Shown here: positions 1-8,267 of the stretch, in pieces
Layout: each line of letters opens with the position of its first letter
How positions within the stretch are numbered: position 1 is the stretch's first letter
Assembly (NCBI GenBank): GCA_903848465.1
Contig: CAINGK010000130.1
Span: forward strand, 1 to 37,554
Length of the DNA stretch: 37,554 bases
Direction of reading: 5' to 3'
Source: an uncultured Verrucomicrobiota bacterium
GTDB taxonomy: Bacteria > Verrucomicrobiota > Verrucomicrobiia > Verrucomicrobiales > Verrucomicrobiaceae
Program-made: the position numbers and the translations under genes
Notes under the pieces: model-generated
Database searches by the model: none
Told to the model about the DNA's origin: nothing
What the model saw: only the letters and a program-made list of their open reading frames with translations

Positions 1-89
1 CGTCTATCAGGTTCTTTTCGTTGCTCTCCACCCCGCCTCACGGCGACGCAGTTACTTCAAGTTCTCACCCGGAACACGGTTCCAGATGG

Positions 90-108
90 CCGGGGTCTCT
101 CACCCCGG
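90..108. repeat. Perfect short hairpin near the left window edge
   Basis: A 7-bp perfect inverted repeat (CCGGGGT/ACCCCGG) encloses the 5-nt loop CTCTC. It lies downstream of the minus-strand phosphate permease gene but has no T-tract on either side, so a terminator role is not supported. With the hairpin at 139-156 it may belong to a repeated element at the window edge. What element that is cannot be told from this sequence. Confidence 0.5.
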
Positions 109-138
109 AGGATCGTGACGCTTCACAGCGCACTAGGG

Positions 139-156
139 CGGGCTGTCCTCAGCCCG
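139..156. repeat. REP-like palindrome
   Basis: CGGGCTG-TCCT-CAGCCCG is a perfect 7-bp stem with a 4-nt loop. It resembles the small palindromic intergenic repeats that are dispersed in many GC-rich genomes. It sits about 100 bp after the stop codon of the phosphate permease. No coding sequence is credible between positions 1 and 255. Confidence 0.5.
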
Positions 157-255
157 TCGCGTGAGGCCACAGAACGTCGAGCGCCCACCGGCCCCGACGA
201 AGCTCACCAGCTTACGCATGACGGCGGACCAACAGCCCGACCGCCCTGGCCGAAC

Positions 256-1368
256 TCACCCCACCGGCGTGCCGAACAGCTTGAAGAGCAGGTAACCCAT
301 CAGCCCCGTGGCTGGAATGGTGAGCATCCAGGCCCATAGGATGCGCTTGACGACGCCCCACTTGATGGCGTTGAAGCGCTTGGCCGTGCCCACGCCCATG
401 ATGCTGGTGGTGATGGCGTGCGTGGTGGAAACCGGCATGCCGAAATGCGCGGCGGTGAGCAGCACGGTGGCGGCGGTCGTCTCTGCGGCAAAGCCATGAA
501 CGGGCTGCAGTTTCACCAGCTTGTGGCCCAAAGTTTTAATGATGCGCCAGCCCCCGGCGGCGGTACCGGCGGCCATGGTCAGAGCACAGGCGACCTTGAT
601 CCAGACGGGGATCTGATCGCTCTTGGCACCGAGCGACTCAATGCGCAGGAAGCCCAGCCAGTCGGGAATCTGCGCGAGGTCGCCGGACTTGGTCCCGGCC
701 AGCAAGGCCAGGGCGATGATGCCCATCGTTTTCTGCGCGTCGTTCGAGCCATGGCTGAAGCCCATGAAGCCCGCGCTGAAGATCTGCAGCTTGCCGAAGA
801 CCGTGCTGACCATGTGCGGTTTGAGCACGCCAAACAGGTAGTTCAAGGTCGAGATCAGCAAATACAGAAACGACATCACCAGGAAGCCCAGCAGCAGGCC
901 CGCTATGGGTGAGCTGACCATCGGCAGGACGACCTTGTAGAGCAAGCCGCCGCCATCATACCAGGCCTTGCCGGCGTCAGGAGCCTTGGACCAGATGAGC
1001 GCCGACCAGTTGCCGCTGGCCGTGGCCAGGGTGGCACCGGTGAGCCCGCCGACCAGCGCGTGGCTGGAGCTCGACGGCAGACCAAACCACCAGGTGATCA
1101 GATTCCAGATGATGCCGCCCAGCAGCGCACAGATGATCGTTTCTGTGGTGACGAACGCGGAATCCACCAGGCCCGAGGAGATGGTCTTGGCCACCGCCGT
1201 GCCAAACAGCGCACCGACCAGATTCGTCACCGCCGCCAGGATGATCGCCAGACGCGGTGTCAGCACCTTGGTGGACACCACGGTCGCGATGGAATTAGCG
1301 GTGTCGTGGAAGCCGTTGATGTACTCAAAGATCAACGCCACCAGCACCACGGTAAGAACGAGTGTCAT
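256..1368 (-). CDS. pit: Pit-family inorganic phosphate transporter
   Basis: This 370-residue integral membrane protein is a low-affinity phosphate permease of the PiT/PHO-4 family, which imports metal-phosphate with protons. The two family signatures are visible: NGFHDTANS near residue 18 and SHGSNDAQ near residue 206, marking the duplicated halves. About ten hydrophobic segments surround a central loop. The length is within the range of short bacterial Pit proteins. It starts 13 bp after the DUF47 gene on the same strand, and this pairing is the usual one for bacterial Pit systems, where the DUF47 partner is thought to modulate transport. Transcription probably starts upstream of the DUF47 gene. 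Nothing looks truncated. Confidence 0.95.
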   Translation of the reverse strand: MTLVLTVVLVALIFEYINGFHDTANSIATVVSTKVLTPRLAIILAAVTNLVGALFGTAVAKTISSGLVDSAFVTTETIICALLGGIIWNLITWWFGLPSSSSHALVGGLTGATLATASGNWSALIWSKAPDAGKAWYDGGGLLYKVVLPMVSSPIAGLLLGFLVMSFLYLLISTLNYLFGVLKPHMVSTVFGKLQIFSAGFMGFSHGSNDAQKTMGIIALALLAGTKSGDLAQIPDWLGFLRIESLGAKSDQIPVWIKVACALTMAAGTAAGGWRIIKTLGHKLVKLQPVHGFAAETTAATVLLTAAHFGMPVSTTHAITTSIMGVGTAKRFNAIKWGVVKRILWAWMLTIPATGLMGYLLFKLFGTPVG

Positions 1369-1381
1369 GCGCGGCGAGCGG

Positions 1382-2011
1382 TCAGGAGTTCTTCAACACG
1401 ATGTGGGCGACGACGTTCCCCGCGTCGCGGCAGCGGTCCACGACCTTTTCCATCAGGTCGTAGAGGTCCTTGAGGATGACGACCAGCACCGCATCCTTTT
1501 CAGCGGTATAAAGCATCCGCAGGCACTCGATCATGAGTTTGTCCGCATCTCCCTCCACCTGCTGAATTTTGTCGTTCAGCTCTTTCACGCGCTCGAGATG
1601 CACCTTTTTGCGCAGATCGATCACCATGGCGAGCACGATCTCGGCGGCTGCATCCATGAATTTGAGCTGGCGGGAAAAATCCACGCCCTTGAGACGCTCG
1701 CTGCAGATCAAAATGCGCTCGGCGATTTTTTCGACCGTCTTGGGAATCTTGTACAGGGAGTTGGCGAGCGACTCAATGTCCTCGCGCTCCAGTTCGGTGA
1801 CAAAGGTCTTGCACAGCGCCTCGTCAATCTGCTGGGTGATCTTCTTGTCCTCGCGCCGGGCGGCGACAAAGGCGTCGAGGTTCTGCGGAGCGGCGGGGTC
1901 AGAGAGCAGCTTGTGCAGAGACTGGACGCTCTCCCGGGCATGGCTGGCGCTGGATTCGAGCAAATCATAAAACACATCCGATTTGCCGAAGATCTTTTGG
2001 AAGGAAATCAT
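1382..2011 (-). CDS. DUF47 family protein, PhoU-like Pit accessory
   Basis: The 209-residue, mostly helical, soluble protein matches the DUF47 (PhoU-divergent) family: an all-helical bundle with many acidic and basic residues. It starts MISFQKIFGKSD and has a long charged region between residues 60 and 180. It precedes the Pit permease in a two-gene operon. Family members next to Pit are considered regulatory subunits or metal-phosphate binding chaperones of the permease; the exact role is not settled. No Shine-Dalgarno sequence precedes the ATG. The assignment rests on overall pattern plus gene context. Confidence 0.9.
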   Translation of the reverse strand: MISFQKIFGKSDVFYDLLESSASHARESVQSLHKLLSDPAAPQNLDAFVAARREDKKITQQIDEALCKTFVTELEREDIESLANSLYKIPKTVEKIAERILICSERLKGVDFSRQLKFMDAAAEIVLAMVIDLRKKVHLERVKELNDKIQQVEGDADKLMIECLRMLYTAEKDAVLVVILKDLYDLMEKVVDRCRDAGNVVAHIVLKNS

Positions 2012-2045
2012 AGGGGGTGAAAAGCCTGCCCGTGGGCAGGGTGGC

Positions 2046-2075
2046 CAGTTAGAGCGGCAGCATGGGGGCTGTCAA
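2046..2075 (-). promoter_or_regulatory. Candidate sigma-70 promoter of the DUF47-pit operon
   Basis: On the minus strand TTGACA (2075-2070) is followed after 18 bp by TAACTG (2051-2046). The -35 box is a perfect match and the -10 box a weak one. The predicted start would give a leader of roughly 25-30 nt before the ATG at 2011. Confidence 0.45.
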
Positions 2076-2094
2076 GGCAACCAGATAGCGCTCA

Positions 2095-2112
2095 TGTGAC
2101 GAAACCGTCACA
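2095..2112. promoter_or_regulatory. Palindromic operator candidate upstream of DUF47-pit
   Basis: TGTGACG-AAAC-CGTCACA is an 18-bp perfect inverted repeat with 7-bp arms. It is centred about 30 bp upstream of the candidate -35 box, a position typical for an activator. The half-sites resemble CRP/FNR half-sites, but the inner spacing is 8 rather than 6 bases. The binding protein is therefore unknown. Confidence 0.45.
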
Positions 2113-2189
2113 ATTCCCGCGCTTTCTCATAAATCATGACCCCCAAGGCCGATTGTTTCACGGGTAGTGTCTATGCCCAGTGGCATCTC

Positions 2190-2245
2190 GGATGGCGGAG
2201 CCATCCCAGCCTGTAGCGAGGGGTTGAGCGGAGCGATACCCCTCG
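2190..2245. repeat. Pair of adjacent intergenic hairpins
   Basis: Two perfect inverted repeats lie side by side. One is GGATGGC-GGA-GCCATCC (2190-2206). The other is an 8-bp stem, CGAGGGGT/ACCCCTCG, with a 13-nt loop (2217-2245). Tandem palindromes like this are typical of BIME/REP-type intergenic repeats. No second copy was seen in the window, so membership of a family is inferred. Confidence 0.4.
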
Positions 2246-2393
2246 TAAGCCGATCACGCCAGCCGCGCCGAGGCCCATGCATCGCGTAGTGATGCCAGCG
2301 CAGGCTAGGCCCAGTTCTCACCACTGCCTCAAGCTCCCGCCACAGGGTTGCTGTGCTGCCCAAGCAATGCCAGGAAGCCCTACCATGAAAACC

Positions 2394-2425
2394 AAAAACC
2401 CATCAGGGACAAGCCACTGACGGGT
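2394..2425 (-). terminator. Rho-independent terminator after glnB
   Basis: On the minus strand ACCCGTCAG and CTGATGGGT form a 9-bp stem with one G-T pair and a 10-nt loop, followed directly by a run of Ts (2398-2394). It lies about 38 bp after the glnB stop codon. Confidence 0.8.
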
Positions 2426-2462
2426 CTTCGATGTTTGATTGGTGTGATGAGAGAGAGGAAAA

Positions 2463-3339
<877 letters not shown>

Positions 3340-5208
3340 TCAAGATGACTTTTCCTCCGCGCGTCCGATTTCCCAGCCTTTGTCGCTGTCGTCGGGAAGT
3401 TCGGCGAGGTCTTTTTCGAAGAGTTGGGTGAGCTCGATGCGGCGTTCGCGCACGATGCTGGCGTAGGCGTCTTCGTCTTCATGCACGGGGACGAGGAGGT
3501 GTACGGTTTCTTCGTCATAGCGGCGCCAGCGGCGGGCGGCACGCTCGGTGGCGTAGGCGGGTTTTCCCAATGCACGCAGGGCGCGGACGGCGAGATCCTG
3601 GGCGCTGCCCATCTGCTCGTGTACGGCGTCTTCGGCGGCGAGGCCGAGGCTCATGAGTTCGAAGCGCTGATCGTAATCATGGGCGCGGGCCATGATGCGG
3701 AGCTTGGGGAATTTGGCGCGCACTTCGGTGACGAGTTGCGCGACTTTGGCCTGATCTGCGAGAGCGATGATGAGGAGGCAGGCGTGCTCGATGCCTGCGG
3801 CGTGGAGAAGATCGAGCCGGGTGGCATCGCCGTAGAAGACCTTGAAGCCGAATTTGCGCAGCATGTCCACGTGATCGGGGTCGCTTTCCAGCACGGTCAC
3901 TTTGACGCCTTGGGACATCATGAAGCGGCCGACGAAATTGCCGAAGCGGCCGAAACCGGCGAGGATCACCGGCGCATTTTCATTGATGCGGTCGGGGGAG
4001 CGCTGGTCCTTGCTCACTGCCGTGTAACGCGGCGCGATGATGCGCTCGTAGATGATGAAGAGGAGGGGCGTGACAGCCATGGACAAAGCAACCACAGCCA
4101 CCAGGAGCCGAGAAACTTCGGCTTCGAGGATCTCCTGCTGGATGGCCATCGACAGCAGCGCAAAGGCGAATTCGCCGCCCTGAGCGAGTGCGAGAGAGAG
4201 GAGCCAGCGATGGCTGCCGCGGATTTTCAGCAGCGTGGCGATGACAAACATGACCACGACTTTGAGAGCGATCAAAGCGAGCACGAGCGATGCGACGAGA
4301 AGGGGTTTGCCGGCGATGACGCTGAAATCGAGCGAGGCACCGACGGCGAGGAAGAAGAGGCCGAGGAGGAGGCCTTTGAAGGACTCAAGGTTGCTCTCTA
4401 GTTCATGGCGGTAGTGACTGCCAGCGAGGACGACGCCCGCGACAAAGGCACCGAGTGCGGGTGAGAGGCCGACTTGGGTCATCAGCAAGGCGACACCGAC
4501 AATTAAGAGGAGTGCGGCGGCGGTGAGGAGTTCGCGGAGGCCGGTTTTTGCCAGGATAGCAAAGCCGCGAGGGACGATGAACTGGCCAGCGATGACGATG
4601 GCGACGACGGCACCTAGGGTGACGAGAGGCTGAGCCCAGTGCGGGAGCTCATGGAGCCAGCCATGGTGCTCCATTTTAGCAACGCTCGCGGCGAGGAGTG
4701 GAAACACCGCGAGCATGGGGATGACGGAGATGTCCTGAAACAGCAGCACGGCGAAGGAATCGCTGCCGCCGTCGGTGCGCATGAGGGCTTTTTCTTGAAG
4801 CGTCTGAATAACGATGGCGGTGGAAGAGAGTGCCAAAATCATGCCGGTGGCGATGGCGGGTTTCATCTCCAAGCCGAGGGCCATGGCGATGCCCATGACT
4901 GCGAGAGCGGTGAGCAGCACCTGCAAACCACCGAGGCCAAAGATGGGACCACGCATGCGCCAGAGGCGGGCGGGTTCGAGTTCGAGGCCGATCATGAAGA
5001 GCATGATGACGACGCCAAATTCCGCGAAGTGCATGGCTTCTTCACCCTGTGTGCCACCGACCCAGCCGAGGACGAAGGGTCCGATCATGGCACCGCCGAT
5101 GAGGTAGCCCAGCACGCTGCCAAGACCCAGGCGATGCGCCACCGGCACGAGAAGCACGGCGGCGCCGAGGTAGATGAAGGCGGAGAGGAAAAAATGCGGG
5201 GCGTGCAT
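3340..5208 (-). CDS. Kef-type monovalent cation:proton antiporter (CPA2) with RCK domain
   Basis: This 622-residue protein has an N-terminal Na+/H+ exchanger domain of about a dozen membrane segments (residues 5-390) and a cytosolic TrkA-N/RCK domain. The nucleotide-binding motif GFGRFG lies near residue 412, followed by the acidic strand end VTVLESD. This is the architecture of KefB/KefC, the glutathione-gated K+ efflux systems that acidify the cytoplasm during electrophile attack. A KefF/KefG-like oxidoreductase gene ends 3 bp upstream, the same order as kefG-kefB in Enterobacteria, which supports a regulated Kef system. Whether it is glutathione-gated cannot be read from the sequence. The C-terminal tail (570-622) is charged. 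Confidence 0.93.
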   Translation of the reverse strand: MHAPHFFLSAFIYLGAAVLLVPVAHRLGLGSVLGYLIGGAMIGPFVLGWVGGTQGEEAMHFAEFGVVIMLFMIGLELEPARLWRMRGPIFGLGGLQVLLTALAVMGIAMALGLEMKPAIATGMILALSSTAIVIQTLQEKALMRTDGGSDSFAVLLFQDISVIPMLAVFPLLAASVAKMEHHGWLHELPHWAQPLVTLGAVVAIVIAGQFIVPRGFAILAKTGLRELLTAAALLLIVGVALLMTQVGLSPALGAFVAGVVLAGSHYRHELESNLESFKGLLLGLFFLAVGASLDFSVIAGKPLLVASLVLALIALKVVVMFVIATLLKIRGSHRWLLSLALAQGGEFAFALLSMAIQQEILEAEVSRLLVAVVALSMAVTPLLFIIYERIIAPRYTAVSKDQRSPDRINENAPVILAGFGRFGNFVGRFMMSQGVKVTVLESDPDHVDMLRKFGFKVFYGDATRLDLLHAAGIEHACLLIIALADQAKVAQLVTEVRAKFPKLRIMARAHDYDQRFELMSLGLAAEDAVHEQMGSAQDLAVRALRALGKPAYATERAARRWRRYDEETVHLLVPVHEDEDAYASIVRERRIELTQLFEKDLAELPDDSDKGWEIGRAEEKSS

Positions 5209-5211
5209 GGT

Positions 5212-5805
5212 TTATGCAGGAATGAGGTCGTTGATTTTCTCAGCCGCAGCCGCCAGCTCCAGAGGCAGTGTTTGATCCCGCAGGGCTTTGAGGAGGCGCA
5301 CGTAACGTAGTGCGAAGGGCTGGATGCTCGCGGCGTCCGTCAGTTGGTTCGCGCCGTGAATGATGTGCGGGGCGAGGTAGCGCAGGCCGCAGAGACAGGC
5401 GGTCTGATCAAAGGGCGCGAGGAGCTGGCGGATGGTGAAGCGATTGCGCCCCTGAGAGCAGTAAACTTCTTCGGAGCCGCCGGCGCTGATGGACTGCAGC
5501 AGGATCTTGCCTTGGAGAGCTGCGCCCCCTTCCCCGTAGGCCCAGCCGTAGGTCAGCACGAGATCCAAATATTCTTTCACAAGAGCAGGCGCGCTGTACC
5601 AGTAGAAGGGGTGCTGAAGGACGATGACATCGTGCTCTTTGAGCAGCTTCTGCTCTTCCTCGACATCGATCACGAAATCGGGATAGAGCTCGTAGAGATC
5701 ACGGAAGGTCACGCCTTCCACTTCACGCGCGGCGGCTGCCAGCCTACGATTGATGCGTGACTTGTGCGGGGCGGGATGAGCGTAGAGAACGAGAACCGAA
5801 GCCAT
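5212..5805 (-). CDS. KefF/KefG-like NAD(P)H:quinone oxidoreductase
   Basis: The 197-residue flavodoxin-fold protein starts MASVLVLYAHPAPHKSRIN when the ATG at 5805 is used; 14 further upstream codons look like leader sequence. Motifs of the Kef ancillary/NQO1 family are present: the N-terminal YAHP loop, the block QHPFYWYSAPALVKEY near residue 75, and TYGWAYGEGG near residue 98, all FMN and substrate contacts in this family. Known relatives reduce quinones and are needed for full activity of their Kef antiporter. The gene directly precedes the antiporter, so they are probably one complex. The assignment to KefG rather than KefF or MdaB is by context. Confidence 0.88.
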   Translation of the reverse strand: MASVLVLYAHPAPHKSRINRRLAAAAREVEGVTFRDLYELYPDFVIDVEEEQKLLKEHDVIVLQHPFYWYSAPALVKEYLDLVLTYGWAYGEGGAALQGKILLQSISAGGSEEVYCSQGRNRFTIRQLLAPFDQTACLCGLRYLAPHIIHGANQLTDAASIQPFALRYVRLLKALRDQTLPLELAAAAEKINDLIPA

Positions 5806-5853
5806 GATGAATGCGCGGCAGCATGGCCGCTGAGAATGGCGCGGCAATCGTTT

Positions 5854-6411
5854 TCAGGGATCGGTGAGCTCAATGCTCAATTTATCCTCAATGCGGCCCT
5901 TGAACTTCCACACGCCGTCGATGCGGAGGAGGTCATCCAATTCGATCTTCAATTTGGTGCCGTCTGAGGCGACAAGATGGAGATCCACATTCTCAAACAC
6001 CGCTTCGGGATCGATGGCGTCTTCGTCGGGCTCAGCTTCCGCCTCCACCAGTTTCAATCCATCCATATTGCCAAAGTATTTGGTGATCAGGGTGCGAATT
6101 TCGTCGATGCGCTGCTTGTTGCGGATGATGTCTTTTTCGCGGCGTTTCAGTTCTTTTTCACGCTCCTTGGGCACATTGATTTCGGAGGGAGAGGTGCCGG
6201 AGGCGGCGAGGGCCTCGTCCGCTTTGAGTTTTGCCAGGACCTCGGGCGAGTGCCAGCAGGCGGCGATGGCGGCGGCGTCATTTGACTTGATGGCATTCAC
6301 CAGGGTCTCTGCGAGAGTTTTGAGTTCTGGTGGCGGTGGAGCTTTGGGTTCATCGGCATGGAGTGCCGGAACTAGACAGGAGGCGACGATGAAGCAGAGG
6401 AGGAGTTTCAT
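5854..6411 (-). CDS. Secreted protein of unknown function
   Basis: I do not recognise a family. From the ATG at 6411 the 185-residue product begins with a signal peptide (MKLLLCFIVASCLVPALHA, cleavage probably after ALHA). A proline-rich spacer follows, then a helical segment rich in charged residues (KEREKELKRREKDI, around residue 85) and an acidic C-terminal half that may form a small beta domain. The region LVNAIKSNDAAAIAACW resembles the start of SnoaL/NTF2-like domains, but this is weak. It lies 48 bp upstream of the Kef ancillary gene on the same strand and may be co-transcribed. An in-frame upstream ATG 12 codons earlier would spoil the signal peptide. Confidence 0.7.
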   Translation of the reverse strand: MKLLLCFIVASCLVPALHADEPKAPPPPELKTLAETLVNAIKSNDAAAIAACWHSPEVLAKLKADEALAASGTSPSEINVPKEREKELKRREKDIIRNKQRIDEIRTLITKYFGNMDGLKLVEAEAEPDEDAIDPEAVFENVDLHLVASDGTKLKIELDDLLRIDGVWKFKGRIEDKLSIELTDP

Positions 6412-6504
6412 GACGGAGCGAGGTAGAGCAGGAATCCCAGAATTCAACTCACGGAAGTGACACGGATTCGTGGCGTACAGGGATTAAGACGAAGGGTGTC
6501 CATT

Positions 6505-6584
6505 GTCCCCTCACCCCAACCCTCTCCCCGAAGAAGAATTTTCGTTGCTGTCGTGTGTCAGGGGCGGGGAGAGGGAGCACCGCT
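6505..6584. repeat. Dispersed intergenic repeat, copy 1
   Basis: An ~80 bp element begins GTCCCCTCACCCCAACCC and ends GGGAGCACCGCT. Its outer arms CCCTCTCCCC (6520-6529) and GGGGAGAGGG (6566-6575) form a perfect 10-bp stem. A nearly identical element in the same orientation occurs at 8147-8223. The two copies flank the EamA-rpiB gene pair. The nature of the element (a MITE-like or RNA-structured repeat) is not known. Confidence 0.8.
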
Positions 6585-6685
6585 ACACGAGCGCTGCATC
6601 AGAAGGACAAAAAAGACGCAACATCCGAACGCAGTGCTCCATGGTAGTCAGATGTTTTACCGCTGTTCAGCGTAAACCTCGGTTT

Positions 6686-7561
6686 TCACTTTCCCCGTGC
6701 GAGCCAGACACCGAGGACGGCGACGGCCATGCCGATGAGAGAGAGTCCGGTGAGGGTCTCGCCGAAGATGGCCCAGGCCATGAGGGCGGTGACGGCAGGG
6801 ACGGTGTAGAAGAGGCTGGCGACGTTAACGGCGGTGCCGCTGCGGATGAGGTGATTGAGCAGGCTGATGGCACCGATGGAGAGAACGAGAGCGACCCAAA
6901 GGACGGCGAAGACGAACTGGCCGCTCCATTGGATGTGCATCGTCTCGGTGGTGAAGGCGAGGACGGCGGTGATGAGCAGGCTGGCGGCATATTGTACGAC
7001 GGTGCTGGTGCGGAGATCGAAGGAGGGGCAGTGGCGCTTCTGCCACATGGTGCCGACGGTGATGCCGATCAGGGCGGCAATGGCAGGCACCGTCATGATG
7101 AAGGTGAGGCCGCTGCCGGTCTTGTGCGCGACCACGAGTGCGGTGCCGATGAAGCCGAGCGCGAGGCCCGACCATTGGCGGGGCAGGACGCGCTCGCCCA
7201 GGGCGACACCGGCAAAGGCGGCAGTGAAGAGCGGCTGCAAGGACACGATCAAACTCAGGATGCCTGCTGGAAGGCCGAGGCGAAGTGACCAGACACAGCC
7301 GCTGAGATAGAGGGCGTGGATCATGAGGCCGGCGAAGGCGACGTGAGCGAGCTGGGCTTTTCCTTTGGGCCAGGGTGCGCGGGTGAGCAGGGCGATGGGG
7401 ATCAGAATCGCGAGGACGATGCAGTAGCGCAGGGTCAAAAAGGTGAAGGGCTCGGCGTAGGGCACGCCAAGCTTTGAGCCGATGAAGCCGCTGCTCCAAA
7501 GAAGGACGAAGAGCCAGGGGATGGCGGCGGTCCAGCGGGAGATGCTCGATGCCTTATTCAT
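6686..7561 (-). CDS. EamA/DMT-superfamily transporter
   Basis: The 291-residue protein consists of about ten hydrophobic helices in two homologous EamA repeats (roughly residues 12-140 and 155-288). Each repeat ends with the Glu-containing motif typical of the family (ALGERVLPRQWSG and IFGETLTG). Members export metabolites such as amino acids, nucleobases or cofactors; the substrate cannot be predicted here. Its ATG lies inside the end of rpiB (8-bp overlap), so the two genes are translationally coupled. Intergenic repeats of the same family stand downstream of this gene and upstream of rpiB. Confidence 0.92.
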   Translation of the reverse strand: MNKASSISRWTAAIPWLFVLLWSSGFIGSKLGVPYAEPFTFLTLRYCIVLAILIPIALLTRAPWPKGKAQLAHVAFAGLMIHALYLSGCVWSLRLGLPAGILSLIVSLQPLFTAAFAGVALGERVLPRQWSGLALGFIGTALVVAHKTGSGLTFIMTVPAIAALIGITVGTMWQKRHCPSFDLRTSTVVQYAASLLITAVLAFTTETMHIQWSGQFVFAVLWVALVLSIGAISLLNHLIRSGTAVNVASLFYTVPAVTALMAWAIFGETLTGLSLIGMAVAVLGVWLARGK

Positions 7562-7982
7562 CGAGCTGCTGGATACGCGCGAGGTGGCGGCCGCCTTCGA
7601 AGGGAGTGGTGAGGAAGGTGTCCACGATCTGGAGAGCGGTGGGGAGGTCCATCATGCGTTCGCCCAAGGAGAGGACGTTGGCGTCGTTGTGGAGCCGGGT
7701 GAGGCGGGCGGATTCGAGATTCCAGCAGAGGCCGCAGCGGATGCCGCGAACGCGGTTGGCGGTGATGGCTTCGCCATTGCCGGAGCCGCCGAGGACGATG
7801 CCACGCTCGAACCTGCCCGCAGCGACGGCTTCGGCGACGGGGCGGATGAAGCGGGGGTAATCGACGGGGGCCTCGGAATGGGTGCCGAAGTCTTCGACTT
7901 CATGGCCGGCCGCAAGGAGGTGCTGGAGGATAGCCTGCTTGTAGAGGTAGCCGGCGTGATCGGAGCCGATGGCGATTTTCAT
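7554..7982 (-). CDS. rpiB: Ribose-5-phosphate isomerase B, GGSGNGE type
   Basis: The 142-residue enzyme of the RpiB/LacAB family interconverts ribose-5-phosphate and ribulose-5-phosphate in the pentose phosphate pathway. Seen are the N-terminal SDHAG motif (residues 7-11), Tyr42, and the loop LGGSGNGE (64-71). In E. coli RpiB this loop carries the catalytic cysteine. Here, as in the mycobacterial enzymes, there is no cysteine in the loop and Glu71 is placed to act as base. This subclass is common in Actinobacteria. The gene precedes and overlaps the EamA exporter. Other sugar-isomerase activities (allose-6-phosphate, for example) are possible within the family. Confidence 0.93.
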   Translation of the reverse strand: MKIAIGSDHAGYLYKQAILQHLLAAGHEVEDFGTHSEAPVDYPRFIRPVAEAVAAGRFERGIVLGGSGNGEAITANRVRGIRCGLCWNLESARLTRLHNDANVLSLGERMMDLPTALQIVDTFLTTPFEGGRHLARIQQLDE

Positions 7983-8146
7983 GGTGGGGTGAGGGTCGAA
8001 TTGAGAGCGCTGGACTCATATCGGCGGAGCGAGATGGCTACTGTAGGCGGCGTGATCTGAGCCGAGGATGATTTGTATGAAGTGTGTGGGGTGGATCAAG
8101 AGAGAATGTGGCAGCGATGGTGATGGGCTCAGCTCAGCGGAGAGAG

Positions 8147-8223
8147 TCCCCTCACCCCAACCCTCCCCGAAGAAGAATATTCGTTGCCGTCGTATCTCAG
8201 GGGCGTGGAGAGGGAGATCCGCT
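8147..8223. repeat. Dispersed intergenic repeat, copy 2
   Basis: This copy matches the element at 6505-6584 over its full length with scattered changes, including loss of CT in the left arm that weakens the outer stem. The central GAATATTC is a perfect palindrome here and GAATTTTC in the other copy. It lies in the 285-bp gap upstream of rpiB, which otherwise shows no gene. Confidence 0.8.
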
Positions 8224-8267
8224 TTGGCCGATCTAGATTTATCGGATGCTCAATCATTGCATATGAT

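Larger units (their letters stand above)
2012..2462. other. 451-bp non-coding gap between glnB and the phosphate operon
   Basis: The gap holds the phosphate operon promoter region (2046-2112), a cluster of hairpins (2190-2245) and the glnB terminator (2394-2425). The reading frames that cross it have no recognisable protein features. The stretch from about 2180 to 2350 has the look of a degenerate dispersed intergenic repeat. Confidence 0.6.

Noticed and set aside
115..339. A 74-codon plus-strand frame at the left edge
   Set aside because: It overlaps the C-terminal coding part of the Pit permease and has no protein-like pattern.
2095..2112. Canonical CRP site
   Set aside because: The inner spacing between TGTGA and TCACA is 8 bp rather than 6, so only a generic palindromic operator is claimed.
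6503..7288. A 261-codon plus-strand frame over the EamA gene
   Set aside because: The opposite strand encodes a clear ten-helix transporter. The frame is highly acidic low-complexity, as expected of a shadow of a hydrophobic protein.
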